From assembly GCA_020845695.1 (NCBI GenBank), contig JADLFG010000007.1, positions 23,315 through 87,314 on the forward strand: a stretch of DNA of 64,000 nt, in the 5' to 3' direction. Below the pieces are notes generated by a model, which saw only the letters and a program-made list of their open reading frames with translations, was not told the DNA's origin and did no database searches. How positions within the stretch are numbered: the stretch's first letter is position 1; every line of letters begins with the position of its first letter. A program made the translations under genes and the position numbers. Shown here in pieces: positions 31,335-41,156 of the stretch. This DNA comes from Thermoleophilia bacterium (GTDB lineage Bacteria; Actinomycetota; Thermoleophilia; Gaiellales; Gaiellaceae).

Positions 31335-31594
31335 TGCCACGCCTCGCGCTCGTCGGAACCGTCCTGCTCGTCGTGATCCTCGCCGCGCTCGGGGCCGCGC
31401 GGCCGACGAGCGGGGCGGCGCGGGGCGAGGACGCGCGCGCTGAGCGCTACGTCGTCGAGGCCGGGGACACGCTCTGGGTGATCGCCGAGCGCCGCTACGA
31501 CGGCGATCCGCGCGAAGGGGTGTGGCTGATCCGCGAGCGTAACGGGATCGGTTCCGGGTCGATCCAGCCGGGCCAGGTACTGGTCCTCCCCTGA
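31328..31594 (+). CDS. SOS-induced LysM-domain membrane protein (YneA/Rv2719c-like cell-division inhibitor candidate)
   Basis: 88 residues. One N-terminal membrane segment (LALVGTVLLVVILAALGAA), a short linker and a single C-terminal LysM domain: RYVVEAGDTLWVIAERRYDGD, GVWLIRERNG and IQPGQVLVLP. This is the architecture of YneA of Bacillus and the mycobacterial Rv2719c protein, which are LexA-controlled and delay septation after DNA damage by acting at the cell wall. GTG 31328 is 7 nt after the TAGTAT box, so the transcript is leaderless and starts inside LexA box 2. lexA itself is not in the window. Confidence 0.85.
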   Translation: MFVPRLALVGTVLLVVILAALGAARPTSGAARGEDARAERYVVEAGDTLWVIAERRYDGDPREGVWLIRERNGIGSGSIQPGQVLVLP

Positions 31595-31634
31595 CCCGGG
31601 GTGTGACCGGGCGGGGCGCCCGTACAATCGCCGA

Positions 31635-32639
31635 GTGGACCTCGACGTTACGTTCCTCGGCACTTCCGGCTCGGTGCCGACCGCGCAGCGGGCGCCCGCG
31701 AGCGTGCTCGTGCGGCGCGGCGGCGAGCGGCTGCTCGTCGACTGCGGCGAGGGTACCCAGCGCCAGCTCCTGCGCTCGGCGATCGGGCTCGCCGAGCTGC
31801 CAGAAGTGTTCGTGACCCACTACCACGCCGACCACTATCTCGGCCTGCCGGGGATGCTGAAGACGTTCGCGCTTCGCGGCCGCGAGCTGCCCTTGACCGT
31901 GTGGGGCCCGCCCGGGCTGCGCGATCTCTTCGCCGGCCTGCGGCGGATCTTCGGGCGGCTGACGTACGAGCTCGTGCTCGAGGAGGTCCGGGCGGGTGAC
32001 CGGCTCGAGCGGGGCGACTACCGGATCGACGTGATCGCGGTCCAGCACGGGACGCCGGCGGTCGGTTACGCGCTGGTCGAGCACGACCGGCCCGGGCGCT
32101 TCGACGTCGAGGCCGCCCGCGCGCTGGGCGTGCCGGAGGGGCCGCTCTGGGGGGCACTCCAGCGCGGCGAGCCGGTCACGCTGGCGGACGGCGCCGTCGT
32201 CGAGCCCGCCACCGTGCTGGGGCCGGCCCGGGCGGGCCGGCGGGTCGTGATCAGCGGCGACACGGAGCCGGCCCGTCCGGTGCTCGAGGCCGCGATCGAG
32301 GCCGACCTGCTCGTCCACGACGGCACGTTCGGGAGCGACGAGCGGGAGCGGGCGGCGGAGACGGGGCATTCGACGGCGGCGGATGCGGCCGAGCTCGCGC
32401 GCGTCGCGGGTGTCCGGATGCTCGCGCTGACGCACCTCTCGAACCGGTACTTCGGTGCGGAGATCCTGCGGGAGGCACAGGCGGTGTTCCCGGACACGGT
32501 CGTGCCGAGGGACTTCGATATGATCGAGCTCCGGTTCGCGGAGCGGGGCGGGCCGGTCCTGCTCAGGGGCGGCGCGAAGCGGCGCCGCGACGAGGCCGGG
32601 CCGGCGGAGTCGGTGGTCGAGGTCGGGGGGCAGAGATGA
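31635..32639 (+). CDS. rnz: Ribonuclease Z / metallo-beta-lactamase tRNA 3' endonuclease
   Basis: 334 residues. Starts MDLDVTFLGTSGSVPTAQR, has the zinc motif THYHADHYLGLPG (HxHxDH), the exosite region ELPLTVWGPPGLRDLF, VISGDTEPARPV (metal Asp), TGHSTAADAAELA and LTHLSNRY (last His). Removes 3' trailers from tRNA precursors. TACAAT lies 6 nt before the GTG, hence leaderless. Overlaps the DUF2007 gene (ATGA). Confidence 0.92.
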   Translation: MDLDVTFLGTSGSVPTAQRAPASVLVRRGGERLLVDCGEGTQRQLLRSAIGLAELPEVFVTHYHADHYLGLPGMLKTFALRGRELPLTVWGPPGLRDLFAGLRRIFGRLTYELVLEEVRAGDRLERGDYRIDVIAVQHGTPAVGYALVEHDRPGRFDVEAARALGVPEGPLWGALQRGEPVTLADGAVVEPATVLGPARAGRRVVISGDTEPARPVLEAAIEADLLVHDGTFGSDERERAAETGHSTAADAAELARVAGVRMLALTHLSNRYFGAEILREAQAVFPDTVVPRDFDMIELRFAERGGPVLLRGGAKRRRDEAGPAESVVEVGGQR

Positions 32640-32869
32640 CGAGGATGGTGCAGGTGACCGTCGCCGCCGACCTGGCGGAGGCAGAGGAGATCCAGACGAT
32701 CCTGCACGCGGCCGGGATCGGGTGCGAGGTCGAGCAGGCGGTCGAGCACCATCCGACGGGCCTCGACGACGCCCCGCAGCGCGTGCTCGTGGCCGAGTCG
32801 GACCTGGAGGCGGCGCAGGAGGCGATCGAGGAGCTCTCCGAGCCGGACGAGTTCCTCGGCGACGAGTAG
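32636..32869 (+). CDS. DUF2007-like signal-transducing small protein
   Basis: 77 residues: VTVAADLAEAEEIQTILHAAGIGCEVEQ followed by RVLVAESDLEAAQEAIEELSEPDEF, the ferredoxin-like beta-alpha-beta pattern of DUF2007/PII-like small proteins. Role unknown; translationally coupled to rnz. Confidence 0.8.
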   Translation: MTRMVQVTVAADLAEAEEIQTILHAAGIGCEVEQAVEHHPTGLDDAPQRVLVAESDLEAAQEAIEELSEPDEFLGDE

Positions 32870-32986
32870 CGGTCGGACGGCGGCGCGGGGAGTTGCCCGG
32901 TGGCCCCGCGTGCCCACGCGAGGCCCGCGTCCGCGGTCGGGGTCGCGGACAAGGCCGCGGCGGGAGCGGCTCGCTAGGGTGTCCGG

Positions 32987-33727
32987 ATGACGGTGGGGGA
33001 GGCGCCCGGCTTCGACCGGCTCGCCGGGGACTACGACCGGCTCCGTCCGGCGGACGCCGCCTGGCAGGCCGTGCTCGAGGCGGTCTGGACCGAGGGTGAC
33101 CTCGCGGGCCGCCGCGTGCTCGACGTCGGCTGCGGCACGGGGCGCCTCGCGACGGAGCTGGCGCGTCGCGGCGCGCGCGTCTGGGGAGTCGACCGGTCGG
33201 AGGAGATGCTGGCGGAGGCCCGGCGGCGAGCGGGGCCCACCGTGGGGCTGAAGCAGGGTGGGGCCGAGGCGCTGCCTTTTCGCGACGGCTGGTTCGAGCG
33301 GGCCGTGCTGCGGCTCGTCGTCCACCTCGTCGATCGCGGTCGCGCCCTCCCGGAGGTCAGGCGCGTGCTCGCCCCGACCGGCCGGGCGGTCGTGGCGACG
33401 TTCCGGCCGGAGCACTTCGACCGGATCTGGCTCGCGCGCTTCTTCCCCTCGCTCGCCGGAATCGACCGGGCCCGCTTCCCGGAGCCGCCGACGCTCGCCC
33501 GCGAGCTTGAGGGGGCGGGATTTGCCTCGGTCCGTACCGTCGCAGTCAGCCAGCCCGCGAGCGTGCGCAGAGAGGACGCGCTCGAGCGGCTCCGGGGGCG
33601 CTACATCTCGACCCTCTGGCTGCTACCCGAGGACGAGTACCAGGCGGGCGTCGCCCGCGCCGAGCGCGAGCTCGGGCCGGTGACCGCCTACTCGCTCGAG
33701 TGGGCGATCGTCGTTGCCACCGCCTGA
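32987..33727 (+). CDS. Class I SAM-dependent methyltransferase
   Basis: 246 residues of the UbiE/Methyltransf_11 type: FDRLAGDYDRLRP start, motif I VLDVGCGTGRLATELARRG, VDRSEEMLAEAR, and GAEALPFRDGWFERAVLRLVVHLV followed by EVRRVLAPTGRAVVATF. Substrate unknown; quinone or other small-molecule methylation is typical of relatives. TAGGGT ends 6 nt before the ATG. The 117-bp gap before it holds this promoter and nothing else I can see. Confidence 0.88.
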   Translation: MTVGEAPGFDRLAGDYDRLRPADAAWQAVLEAVWTEGDLAGRRVLDVGCGTGRLATELARRGARVWGVDRSEEMLAEARRRAGPTVGLKQGGAEALPFRDGWFERAVLRLVVHLVDRGRALPEVRRVLAPTGRAVVATFRPEHFDRIWLARFFPSLAGIDRARFPEPPTLARELEGAGFASVRTVAVSQPASVRREDALERLRGRYISTLWLLPEDEYQAGVARAERELGPVTAYSLEWAIVVATA

Positions 33728-33750
33728 GGCCGTGCGGGTAGACTCGCCGC

Positions 33751-34053
33751 GTGGCGCGCTACCGGATCCTCTCCTGGCGCGGGATTCCCGCCCAGGTGAA
33801 GGTCTTCCCGGACGAGGGGAGGCCGCTGTCTCGTGCGCTCACCGAGCGCTTCCAGCAGGAGATCGACCGCGTCGCGATGCGCGAGGGCCTGACCGCTTCG
33901 AGCGACTACCTCGCGCACTGGCAGTGGTCGGGCGATCTCGAACGGGAGGGCGAGCCCGGGGACGTGCTGGCCGCGGTCGTCGAGGAGCTCGAGGCGACCT
34001 GGGAGACCGTCCGCACCCGGCCCGCGCGGCGGGCTGCCGACCCTCCCGACTGA
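33751..34053 (+). CDS. Small conserved protein (virulence factor-like domain)
   Basis: 100 residues starting RILSWRGIPAQVKV after the initiator tripeptide, then FQQEIDRVAMREGL and DYLAHWQWSGDLEREGEPGDVLAAVVEELEATWE. The start resembles a small family labelled virulence factor in domain databases, with no known mechanism. TAGACT ends 6 nt upstream of its GTG, so it is leaderless and monocistronic. A palindromic hairpin starts 5 nt after its stop. Confidence 0.75.
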   Translation: MARYRILSWRGIPAQVKVFPDEGRPLSRALTERFQQEIDRVAMREGLTASSDYLAHWQWSGDLEREGEPGDVLAAVVEELEATWETVRTRPARRAADPPD

Positions 34054-34057
34054 GCGG

Positions 34058-34090
34058 GACATGTCCGGGGGCCAGGCCCCGGGGCATGTC
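34058..34090. repeat. GACATGTCC-type palindrome, possible terminator or REP element
   Basis: GACATGTCCGGGG, a short centre CCAGG, and CCCCGGGGCATGTC form a long inverted repeat just after the preceding gene. It has no T-run. The GACATGTC outer arms and GC-rich core resemble a dispersed palindromic element; it also separates this gene from the pyr operon and may terminate transcription. Confidence 0.55.
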
Positions 34091-34137
34091 TGTTCCGGCC
34101 GGAGGCGCGCGCGGGCGAAGCCGTCCAGCATCCGTGC

Positions 34138-34187
34138 TACTCTTCTGCCGGCACCTTTAACCCGGTCCCGTGAGGCCGGAAAGGAGG
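34138..34187 (+). promoter_or_regulatory. pyr operon promoter and PyrR-binding RNA hairpin
   Basis: TACTCT (34138-34143) is a candidate -10 box. The transcript would begin just before CCTTT (34154-34158), which pairs with AAAGG (34180-34184), with an inner CCGG/CCGG stem around GGTCCCGTGAGGCC. This matches the PyrR recognition loop (ARUCCNGNGAGGYU, here G at the first position). The 3' stem overlaps the pyrR Shine-Dalgarno AGGAGG (34182-34187), so uridine-nucleotide-bound PyrR would block translation initiation rather than terminate transcription. Confidence 0.82.
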
Positions 34188-34192
34188 CGTTC

Positions 34193-34774
34193 GTGGCTGC
34201 TCCCGCGCAGACGGGGAAGCTTCTGCTCGACGGTGAGGCGCTGAGGCGCACCCTCGTCCGCATCGCTCACGAGATCGTCGAGCGCAATCCCGAGCTCTCG
34301 CGAGTCGCCCTCGTCGGCATCCACACTCGCGGCGTCCCGCTCGCCCAGCGGCTGCGGCGCCTGATCGGGGAGTTCGGCGGCGTGGAGGTCGCCCTCGGTA
34401 CCGTAGACATCACGTTCCATCGCGACGACGTCGGCGCGCGGCAGGGGGCGGCTCCGCTCGCCCCGCAGCCGGTCGTCAAGTCGACCCGCCTCGACTTCCC
34501 GCTCGAGGGCGTCACCTGCGTGCTCGTCGACGACGTTCTCTACACGGGCCGCACGATCCGGGCCGCGATCGAGGCCCTGTTCACCTACGGCCGTCCCGAC
34601 CGCGTCCAGCTTGCCGTGCTCGTCGATCGAGGGCACCGCGAGCTGCCGATCCGGCCCGACTACGTGGGCAAGAACCTGCCCACCGCGCGCAGCGAGCGCA
34701 TCCAGGTGCAGCTCGTGGAGGTCGACGAGGTCGACCGCGTCCTGCTCATCCCCGGGGGAGGGGGTATGCCATGA
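34193..34774 (+). CDS. pyrR: Bifunctional pyrimidine operon regulator / uracil phosphoribosyltransferase PyrR
   Basis: 193 residues from the GTG at 34193, which follows AAGGAGG by 5 nt; upstream in-frame residues are promoter and hairpin DNA. PRTase signature VTCVLVDDVLYTGRTIRAAIEAL (PRPP loop), LVGIHTRGVPLAQRL, VDITFHRDD and LVDRGHRELPIRPDYVGKNLPTA (RNA- and uracil-contact region). Binds the leader hairpin when UMP/UTP is high. Overlaps pyrB by ATGA. Confidence 0.95.
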   Translation: MAAPAQTGKLLLDGEALRRTLVRIAHEIVERNPELSRVALVGIHTRGVPLAQRLRRLIGEFGGVEVALGTVDITFHRDDVGARQGAAPLAPQPVVKSTRLDFPLEGVTCVLVDDVLYTGRTIRAAIEALFTYGRPDRVQLAVLVDRGHRELPIRPDYVGKNLPTARSERIQVQLVEVDEVDRVLLIPGGGGMP

Positions 34775-35769
34775 CCGACGTCCGCCCGCTGATCCGCGAC
34801 GAGCTCCTGCCGCCGAGCCGGCCGCCGCGGCGCCACCTGATCTCGATCGCCGACCTGACGAGGGGCGACGTCGAGCGGCTGCTCGCGCTTGCCCGCACGT
34901 TCTCCCGTTCGCTCGAGCGCGAGGTCAAGAAGCTGCCGACGCTTCGCGGCTACACGGTCGTGAGCATGTTCTTCGAGTCGTCCACCCGCACCTCGTCGAG
35001 CTTCGAGCTCGCGGCCAAGCGTCTCTCGGCTGACGTGATGTCGATCAAGGCGGCCGGCTCCTCGGTCGACAAGGGCGAGTCGCTGAAGGACACGGCGCTG
35101 ACGATCGGCGCCTACGACCCGGATGTCGTCGTCATCCGTCACCCCCAGATCGGCGCGCCCCTGCTCGTCGCCCGCCACACGGGCGCGCACGTCGTCAACG
35201 CGGGCGACGGCAAGCACCAGCATCCGACCCAGGCCCTGCTCGACCTGTTCACGATCGACGAGCACTTCGGCGGCGTCGAGGGGCTTCACGTCGCGATCGT
35301 CGGCGACGTCCTCCACTCCCGCGTCGCCCGCTCGAACATCCAGGCGCTCGTCCTGATGGGGGCGCGGGTCACGCTCGTCGGCCCACCGCCGCTGATTCCC
35401 CGCGGGATCGAGGCGATGGGCTGCGAGATCGCCCACGACATCGAGGCGATCCGCGCCGCCGACGTCGTCTACGTCCTGCGGATGCAGCGCGAGCGGATGC
35501 TCGAGGGGGCGTGCTACGTCCCGAGCCTGCGCGAGTACTCCGCCCGCTGGGGCGTCACGACCGACCGGCTCCGACCCGGACAGGTCGTCATGCATCCCGG
35601 CCCGATCAACCGGGGCGTCGAGATCGCCGCCGACGTCGCCGATGCGGCGGCCGCGCTGATCGAGCGCCAGGTCCGCTCCGGGCTCGTCGTGCGGATGGCG
35701 GTCCTCTACGACCTCGTCACCCAGGGCCCGGTCCCGGTCGAGGTTGCCGCGCTCGAGGAGGTGGCCTGA
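34771..35769 (+). CDS. pyrB: Aspartate carbamoyltransferase catalytic subunit
   Basis: Condenses carbamoyl phosphate with aspartate in UMP synthesis. 332 residues. Carbamoyl-phosphate loop FFESSTRTSSSFE, GDGKHQHPTQALLDL, YVLRMQRER and VMHPGPINRGVEI are all present. No pyrI gene is seen, as usual outside enterics. Coupled to pyrR upstream (ATGA) and pyrC downstream (TGATG). Confidence 0.97.
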   Translation: MTDVRPLIRDELLPPSRPPRRHLISIADLTRGDVERLLALARTFSRSLEREVKKLPTLRGYTVVSMFFESSTRTSSSFELAAKRLSADVMSIKAAGSSVDKGESLKDTALTIGAYDPDVVVIRHPQIGAPLLVARHTGAHVVNAGDGKHQHPTQALLDLFTIDEHFGGVEGLHVAIVGDVLHSRVARSNIQALVLMGARVTLVGPPPLIPRGIEAMGCEIAHDIEAIRAADVVYVLRMQRERMLEGACYVPSLREYSARWGVTTDRLRPGQVVMHPGPINRGVEIAADVADAAAALIERQVRSGLVVRMAVLYDLVTQGPVPVEVAALEEVA

Positions 35770-37070
35770 TGCCCGTCGCCGCCGCCCGGCGCACGCTGTT
35801 TGCGCCCGCCGCCCCCGGGGAGTCCCTCGTGGTCGAGGGCGCCCGCGTGGTCGACCCGCTCGAGGGCATCGACGCGGCGCTGACCGTCACCATCGAGGAC
35901 GGCGTCATCACCCGGCTCGAGCCGGGGACGCCCCAGCCCGGTCTCCTGCTCGCGCCGGCGTTCGTCGACCCGCACGTCCACCTGCGCACGCCCGGCCGCG
36001 AGGACGAGGAGGACATCGCCAGCGGCACCGCGGCCGCGGCCGCGGGCGGCTACTGCGCGATCCTCGCGATGCCGAACACGGATCCGGTCGTCGACTCCGC
36101 CGCCGTGCTCGGCTCCCTGATCGAGCGGGCGGAGGCGGAGGCTCGCATTCCGGTCGGCTTCCTGGCCGCGATCTCGAAGGGCCAGGCGGGGGCCGAGCTC
36201 GCGGAGCTCGGCGAGCTCGCCGATCGCGGCGCCGTCGGCTTCAGCGACGACGGCCGTCCGGTCGTGTCGGCCTCGTTGCTGCGCCGGGCGCTCCAGTACA
36301 CGGCCGCGACGGGGGGACTGATCGCCCTGCACGAGGAGGACCCGGCGCTCTCCCGCGGCGGGCACATGCACGAGGGCGCGGTCTCGGCGGAGCTCGGTCT
36401 CGGCGGCTGGCCGTCCGTGGCCGAGTCGACGATGGTCGCGCGCGACCTCGGGCTGGCCGCCTACGAGCGCCGGCCGCTGCACCTGCTCCACCTGTCCGCC
36501 CGCGAGTCGGTCGAGGAGCTCCGCCGCGCGCTCGCGGCCGGCGTCGAGGCGAGCGGCGAGGTGACGTCCCACCATCTCTGCCTCACCGACGAGGCGGTGC
36601 GCTCGCTCGACCCGAACCTGAAGATGAACCCGCCGCTGCGGGCCGAGGAGGACCGCGCGGCACTCGTCGAGGCGCTCCGCGACGGCACGATCGCCGCGGT
36701 CGCGACCGACCATGCCCCGCACGCCCGTCACGAGAAGGAGGTGCCGTTCGAGGAGGCTCCGTTCGGCGTCACCGGCCTCGAGACGGCGTTCGCCGTCCTC
36801 CACACGAGGCTTGTCGCCCCGGGCGTGATCGGGCTCGAGACGCTGCTCGAGCGGCTGAGCGCCGGTCCGGCGCGGATCTACGGCCTCGAGCGGCCGCGGA
36901 TCGCGGTCGGTGCCCCCGCGAACCTCGTCCTCGCCGACCTGCGGCGCACCTGGACGGTCGCCGCGGCTGCCTTCCGCTCGCGCTCGGACAACTCCTGGCT
37001 GCTCGGGCAAACCCTGACCGGGCAGATCCTGCTCACCGTCGCCGCCGGCCGCGTCGCGTTCCGGGCGTGA
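35769..37070 (+). CDS. pyrC: Dihydroorotase
   Basis: 433 residues of the type I (multidomain-like) dihydroorotase. Metal ligands in FVDPHVHLRTPGREDEEDI, ISKGQAGAEL region, LHEEDPALS, HLLHLSARES, TSHHLCLTD and VATDHAPHARHEKE (catalytic Asp). Closes carbamoyl-aspartate to dihydroorotate. The frame is open far upstream inside pyrB; ATG 35769 overlaps the pyrB stop and is the proper start. Overlaps carA (GTGA). Confidence 0.96.
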   Translation: MPVAAARRTLFAPAAPGESLVVEGARVVDPLEGIDAALTVTIEDGVITRLEPGTPQPGLLLAPAFVDPHVHLRTPGREDEEDIASGTAAAAAGGYCAILAMPNTDPVVDSAAVLGSLIERAEAEARIPVGFLAAISKGQAGAELAELGELADRGAVGFSDDGRPVVSASLLRRALQYTAATGGLIALHEEDPALSRGGHMHEGAVSAELGLGGWPSVAESTMVARDLGLAAYERRPLHLLHLSARESVEELRRALAAGVEASGEVTSHHLCLTDEAVRSLDPNLKMNPPLRAEEDRAALVEALRDGTIAAVATDHAPHARHEKEVPFEEAPFGVTGLETAFAVLHTRLVAPGVIGLETLLERLSAGPARIYGLERPRIAVGAPANLVLADLRRTWTVAAAAFRSRSDNSWLLGQTLTGQILLTVAAGRVAFRA

Positions 37071-38113
37071 CCGGCTTCCTCGTGCTCGAGGACGGCGCGG
37101 TCTTCCCCGGCCGCTCGGTCGGGGCGTCCGGCGTCGCCTTCGGAGAGGCGGTGTTCACGACCGCGATGTCGGGCTACCAGGAGATCGCGACCGACCCGAG
37201 CTACGCCGAGCAGCTCGTCTGCTTCACGGTGCCGATGGTCGGCAACTACGGCGTCGACGAGCGCCGGGACGAGTCCGGCGGGGTGGCGGCGCGCGGCTTT
37301 CTGATGCGGAGCGCGGGCGGCCGGGACTGGTGCCGGTGGCTGGCCGAGCGCGGGCTCGTCGCGCTCGACGGTATCGACACGCGCAGCGTCGTCCTGCGCC
37401 TTCGCGAGGGTGGCGCGCTTCGTGGGGCCGTCGTCGCCGGCGAGCACGACCCGGCGGACGTGCTCGAGCGGGTCCGGGCGCAGCCCGGGATGGCCGGCCG
37501 GGCGCTCGTGGCCGGCGTCTCCGCCCGCGAGCCCGTGCGCGTCGGCGCCGGGCCGGTCGAGATCGCGCTCCTCGACTACGGGACGAAGCGCTCGATCGTT
37601 CGCCGCCTCGTCGCCGCCGGTGCCGCGGTGACGGTCCTGCCGCACGACACGCCTGCCGCCGGCGTGCTCGAGCGGCGCCCCGACGGGGTGCTGCTCTCGA
37701 ACGGGCCGGGCGACCCGGCCGCCCTGCCCGAGCAGGTAGGCGCCGTCCGGGAGCTGCTCGGCCGCGTACCGATCCTCGGCATCTGCCTCGGCCACCAGTT
37801 GCTCGGGCTCGCAGCCGGCCTGGCGACGCGCAAGCTCCCGTTCGGGCACCACGGGGCCAACCACCCGGTGCTGGAGCGGGAGACCGGGAGGGTGCTCGTG
37901 ACGAGCCAGAACCACGGCTTCGCGGTCGAGGGCGACGGTCCCGAGATCAGCTACGTCTCCCTTTACGACGGCACCGTCGAGGGGCTCGCGCTGCCATCCG
38001 AGCGGGCTCGCTCCGTGCAGGTCCACCCCGAGGCCGGCCCCGGCCCCCACGATGCCTGGCCGATCCTGGAGCGGTTCGTCGAGGAGGTGAGGCCCCGTGC
38101 CGCGGCGGCCTGA
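37067..38113 (+). CDS. carA: Carbamoyl phosphate synthase small (glutaminase) subunit
   Basis: 348 residues. N-terminal small domain ([34 protein letters not shown]) and C-terminal class I glutaminase with nucleophile in [30 protein letters not shown] and [13 protein letters not shown]. Supplies ammonia to CarB. GTG overlapping the pyrC stop is used; the long upstream frame is noise. Overlaps carB by 17 bp. Confidence 0.96.
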   Translation: MTGFLVLEDGAVFPGRSVGASGVAFGEAVFTTAMSGYQEIATDPSYAEQLVCFTVPMVGNYGVDERRDESGGVAARGFLMRSAGGRDWCRWLAERGLVALDGIDTRSVVLRLREGGALRGAVVAGEHDPADVLERVRAQPGMAGRALVAGVSAREPVRVGAGPVEIALLDYGTKRSIVRRLVAAGAAVTVLPHDTPAAGVLERRPDGVLLSNGPGDPAALPEQVGAVRELLGRVPILGICLGHQLLGLAAGLATRKLPFGHHGANHPVLERETGRVLVTSQNHGFAVEGDGPEISYVSLYDGTVEGLALPSERARSVQVHPEAGPGPHDAWPILERFVEEVRPRAAAA

Positions 38114-41100
38114 CCTCGAGACGATCTGCGTGATCGGCGCCGGCCCGATCGTGATCGGGCAGGCCTGCGAGTTCGACTACTCGGGCAGCCAGGCGCTCAA
38201 GGTGCTGCGCGAGGAGGGTTACCGGACGGTCGTCGTCAACTCGAACCCCGCGACGATCATGACCGACCCGGGCTTCGCCGACCGCACCTACCTCGAGCCG
38301 CTCGACCCGGACGGCGTCGCGGCCGTGCTCGAGCGGGAGCGGCCCGACGCGCTGCTGCCGACCCTCGGTGGCCAGACCGCGCTCAACCTCGCGAGCGCGC
38401 TCGCCGCCGACGGCGTCCTCGACGCGCTCGGCGTCGAGCTGATCGGGGCGCCGCTCGACGTGATCCGCCGCGCCGAGGACCGGGAGCTCTTCCGCGAGAC
38501 GGTCGAGTCGGTCGGGCTGCGCGTGCCGACGAGCAGGATCGTCACGTCCCCCGACGACCTGCGCGGTGTCTCGCTGCCCGCCGTCGTCCGGCCCGCGTTC
38601 ACGCTCGGCGGGCACGGCGGCGGCTTCGTCGCCACCGAGGCGGAGCTGCGCGCGCAGGTCGAGCGAGGGCTCTCGGAGAGCCCGATCGGGCAGGTGCTGG
38701 TCGAGGAGTCGGTGCGCGGCTGGGACGAGTTCGAGCTCGAGCTAATGCGTGACCGGGCCGACAACGTCGTCGTCGTCTGCTCGATCGAGAACCTCGACCC
38801 GATGGGCGTGCATACGGGCGACTCGGTCACGGTCGCCCCCCAGATGACCCTCCCGGACGAGGCCTACCAGGAGCTGCGCGATGCGGCCGCAGCGGTGATC
38901 CGGGCCGTCGGCGTCGAGACCGGCGGCTCGAACATCCAGTTCGCGCGCCAGCGCGAGAGCGGCGAGGTGTGCGTGATCGAGATGAACCCCCGCGTCTCGC
39001 GCTCCTCCGCGCTCGCCTCGAAGGCGACCGGCTACCCGATCGCGAAGGTCGCCGCCAAGCTCGCCGTCGGCTACACGCTCGACGAGATCCCAAACGACCT
39101 GACGCGGACGACGCCCGCCAGCTTCGAGCCCACGCTCGACTACGTCGTCGTCAAGGTGCCGAGGTTCGCGTTCGAGAAGTTCCCCGGCTCCGACCACGCG
39201 CTCGGCACCCAGATGAAGTCGGTCGGGGAGGCGATGGGGATCGGCCGGACCTTCAGCGAGGCGCTGCTGAAGGCGCTGCGCAGTCGCGAGCTCGACCGCG
39301 GCGCGCCGACGCCCTGGGCGACCCTGGACGACCTGCCCGAAGGCGTGCATCCGTGGTTTCGCGAGCAGATCGAGGCTGCCCGGGCGCTGCTCGCCGCCGG
39401 CGGCGATCTGCTCGAGCTGAAGCGCGCCGGTTGGTCCGATGCGGCGATCGCGGCCGCCCGCGGCGCGACCGAGGCGGCGGTGCGCAGCGAGCGCCACCAC
39501 GCGGGCATCCGGCCGGCCTACCGGCGCGTCGACTCCTGCGCCGCCGAGGTCGAGGCGTGCTCGAACTACCTCTACTCGACCTGGGGCGAGGCCGGGGCGG
39601 CGGCGCCCGCGCCGCGGCGCTCGGTCGTGATCCTCGGCTCCGGCCCGAACCGGATCGGGCAGGGGATCGAGTTCGACTACTGCTGCGTCCACGCGGCGAG
39701 GACGTACCGCGAGCTCGGCTACGAGACGGTGATGGTGAACTGCAACCCGGAGACGGTGTCGACCGACTACGACACGTCCGACCGCCTCTACTTCGAGCCG
39801 CTCGGGGCGGAGGAGGTGCTCGAGATCTGCGAGCGCGAGCAGCCGGTCGGCGTCGTGATCCAGTTCGGCGGGCAGACGCCGCTTCGGCTCGCGCGGACGC
39901 TCGAGGACGCGGGTGTCCCCATCCTCGGCACCCCGTTCGAGGCTGTCGATCTCGCCGAGGACCGGCAACGATTCGGGACGCTCTGCGACGAGCTCGGGCT
40001 GGCCGTGCCGCCGTGGGGGATGGCGAGCTCGCGAGCCGAGGCGCTCGCCGTCGCCGAGCGGGTCGGCTACCCGGTGTTGGTGCGCCCCTCCTACGTGCTC
40101 GGCGGGCGCGACATGCGCGTCTGCTACGGGCCCGACGATCTTCCCGGCGACGAGCTGCTCCACGGCGCGTCGATCCTGGTCGACCGCTTCCTCGAGGGCG
40201 CGGTCGAGATCGACGTCGACGCGCTCTGCGACGGGATCGGCGTCCACGTGGCGGCGATCATGCAGCACGTCGAGGAGGCGGGCGTGCATTCGGGCGACTC
40301 CTCCTGCGTGCTGCCGCCGGCGTCGCTCTCCCCCGCGGAGCTCGACTCCGTCCGCGCCGCCACCCGCCGGCTCGCTCCCGCGCTCGGCGTGGTCGGGCTC
40401 GTGAACGTCCAGCTGGCGCTTCAGGACGGCCAGCTCTACGTGATCGAGGCGAACCCGCGTGCCTCGAGGACGGTCCCGTTCGCGAGCAAGGCGATCGGCG
40501 CCAACCTCGTCGAGATCGCCTGCCGGCTCTCCGCGGGGGCGCGTCTGCACGATCTCGAGCTGCCCCCGGAGCCTGCGGCGGCGGCGGTGAGCGTCAAGGC
40601 GGCCGTGTTTCCGTTCGCCCGCTTCCCCGGAGCCGATCCCCTGCTCGGCCCGGAGATGCGCTCGACCGGCGAGGTGATGGCGAGCGCCGCCGACTTCCCG
40701 ACCGCGTTCGCGAAGGCCGAGCGGGCCGCGGGGCGACCGCTCCCGGCGGGCGGGGCCGCGTTCGTGTCGGTCCGCGACGAGGACAAGTCGGCGGCGACGG
40801 AGCTGGCCCGGCGGCTCGCGACCCTCGGCTTCCGGCTGATCGCGACCCCGGGAACCGCGAGAGCGCTCGCGGCCGCGGGGCTCGCCGTCGAGGCGGTGCG
40901 GAAAGTCGGCGAAGAGGGCGACGGCCCGAGCGTGGTCGACCGCATCCGCCGCGGGCGCTGCGACCTCGTGATCAACACGCCCCAGGGCGGCGGTGCCCGC
41001 GCCGACGGCTACCAGATCCGCGAGGCGGCCCTCGTTGCCAGGATCCCCTGCATCACGACGCTCGCGGTGGCCGACGCCGCGGTCGAGGCGATCGCGCGCG

Positions 41101-41156
41101 CGGGCGAGGAGGGGGCGCTCTCCCTCCAGGAACGGGTTGAGGCGCGAACGGCGTAA
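38097..41156 (+). CDS. carB: Carbamoyl phosphate synthase large subunit
   Basis: 1019 residues with two homologous ATP-grasp halves ([17 protein letters not shown] at the start of the first, [17 protein letters not shown] at about 520 in the second) and a C-terminal MGS-like regulatory domain ([38 protein letters not shown]). It is some 50 residues shorter than the E. coli protein, mostly in linkers and the tail. GTG start within the carA end. Makes carbamoyl phosphate for both UMP and arginine. Confidence 0.97.
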   Translation: MPRRPDLETICVIGAGPIVIGQACEFDYSGSQALKVLREEGYRTVVVNSNPATIMTDPGFADRTYLEPLDPDGVAAVLERERPDALLPTLGGQTALNLASALAADGVLDALGVELIGAPLDVIRRAEDRELFRETVESVGLRVPTSRIVTSPDDLRGVSLPAVVRPAFTLGGHGGGFVATEAELRAQVERGLSESPIGQVLVEESVRGWDEFELELMRDRADNVVVVCSIENLDPMGVHTGDSVTVAPQMTLPDEAYQELRDAAAAVIRAVGVETGGSNIQFARQRESGEVCVIEMNPRVSRSSALASKATGYPIAKVAAKLAVGYTLDEIPNDLTRTTPASFEPTLDYVVVKVPRFAFEKFPGSDHALGTQMKSVGEAMGIGRTFSEALLKALRSRELDRGAPTPWATLDDLPEGVHPWFREQIEAARALLAAGGDLLELKRAGWSDAAIAAARGATEAAVRSERHHAGIRPAYRRVDSCAAEVEACSNYLYSTWGEAGAAAPAPRRSVVILGSGPNRIGQGIEFDYCCVHAARTYRELGYETVMVNCNPETVSTDYDTSDRLYFEPLGAEEVLEICEREQPVGVVIQFGGQTPLRLARTLEDAGVPILGTPFEAVDLAEDRQRFGTLCDELGLAVPPWGMASSRAEALAVAERVGYPVLVRPSYVLGGRDMRVCYGPDDLPGDELLHGASILVDRFLEGAVEIDVDALCDGIGVHVAAIMQHVEEAGVHSGDSSCVLPPASLSPAELDSVRAATRRLAPALGVVGLVNVQLALQDGQLYVIEANPRASRTVPFASKAIGANLVEIACRLSAGARLHDLELPPEPAAAAVSVKAAVFPFARFPGADPLLGPEMRSTGEVMASAADFPTAFAKAERAAGRPLPAGGAAFVSVRDEDKSAATELARRLATLGFRLIATPGTARALAAAGLAVEAVRKVGEEGDGPSVVDRIRRGRCDLVINTPQGGGARADGYQIREAALVARIPCITTLAVADAAVEAIARAGEEGALSLQERVEARTA

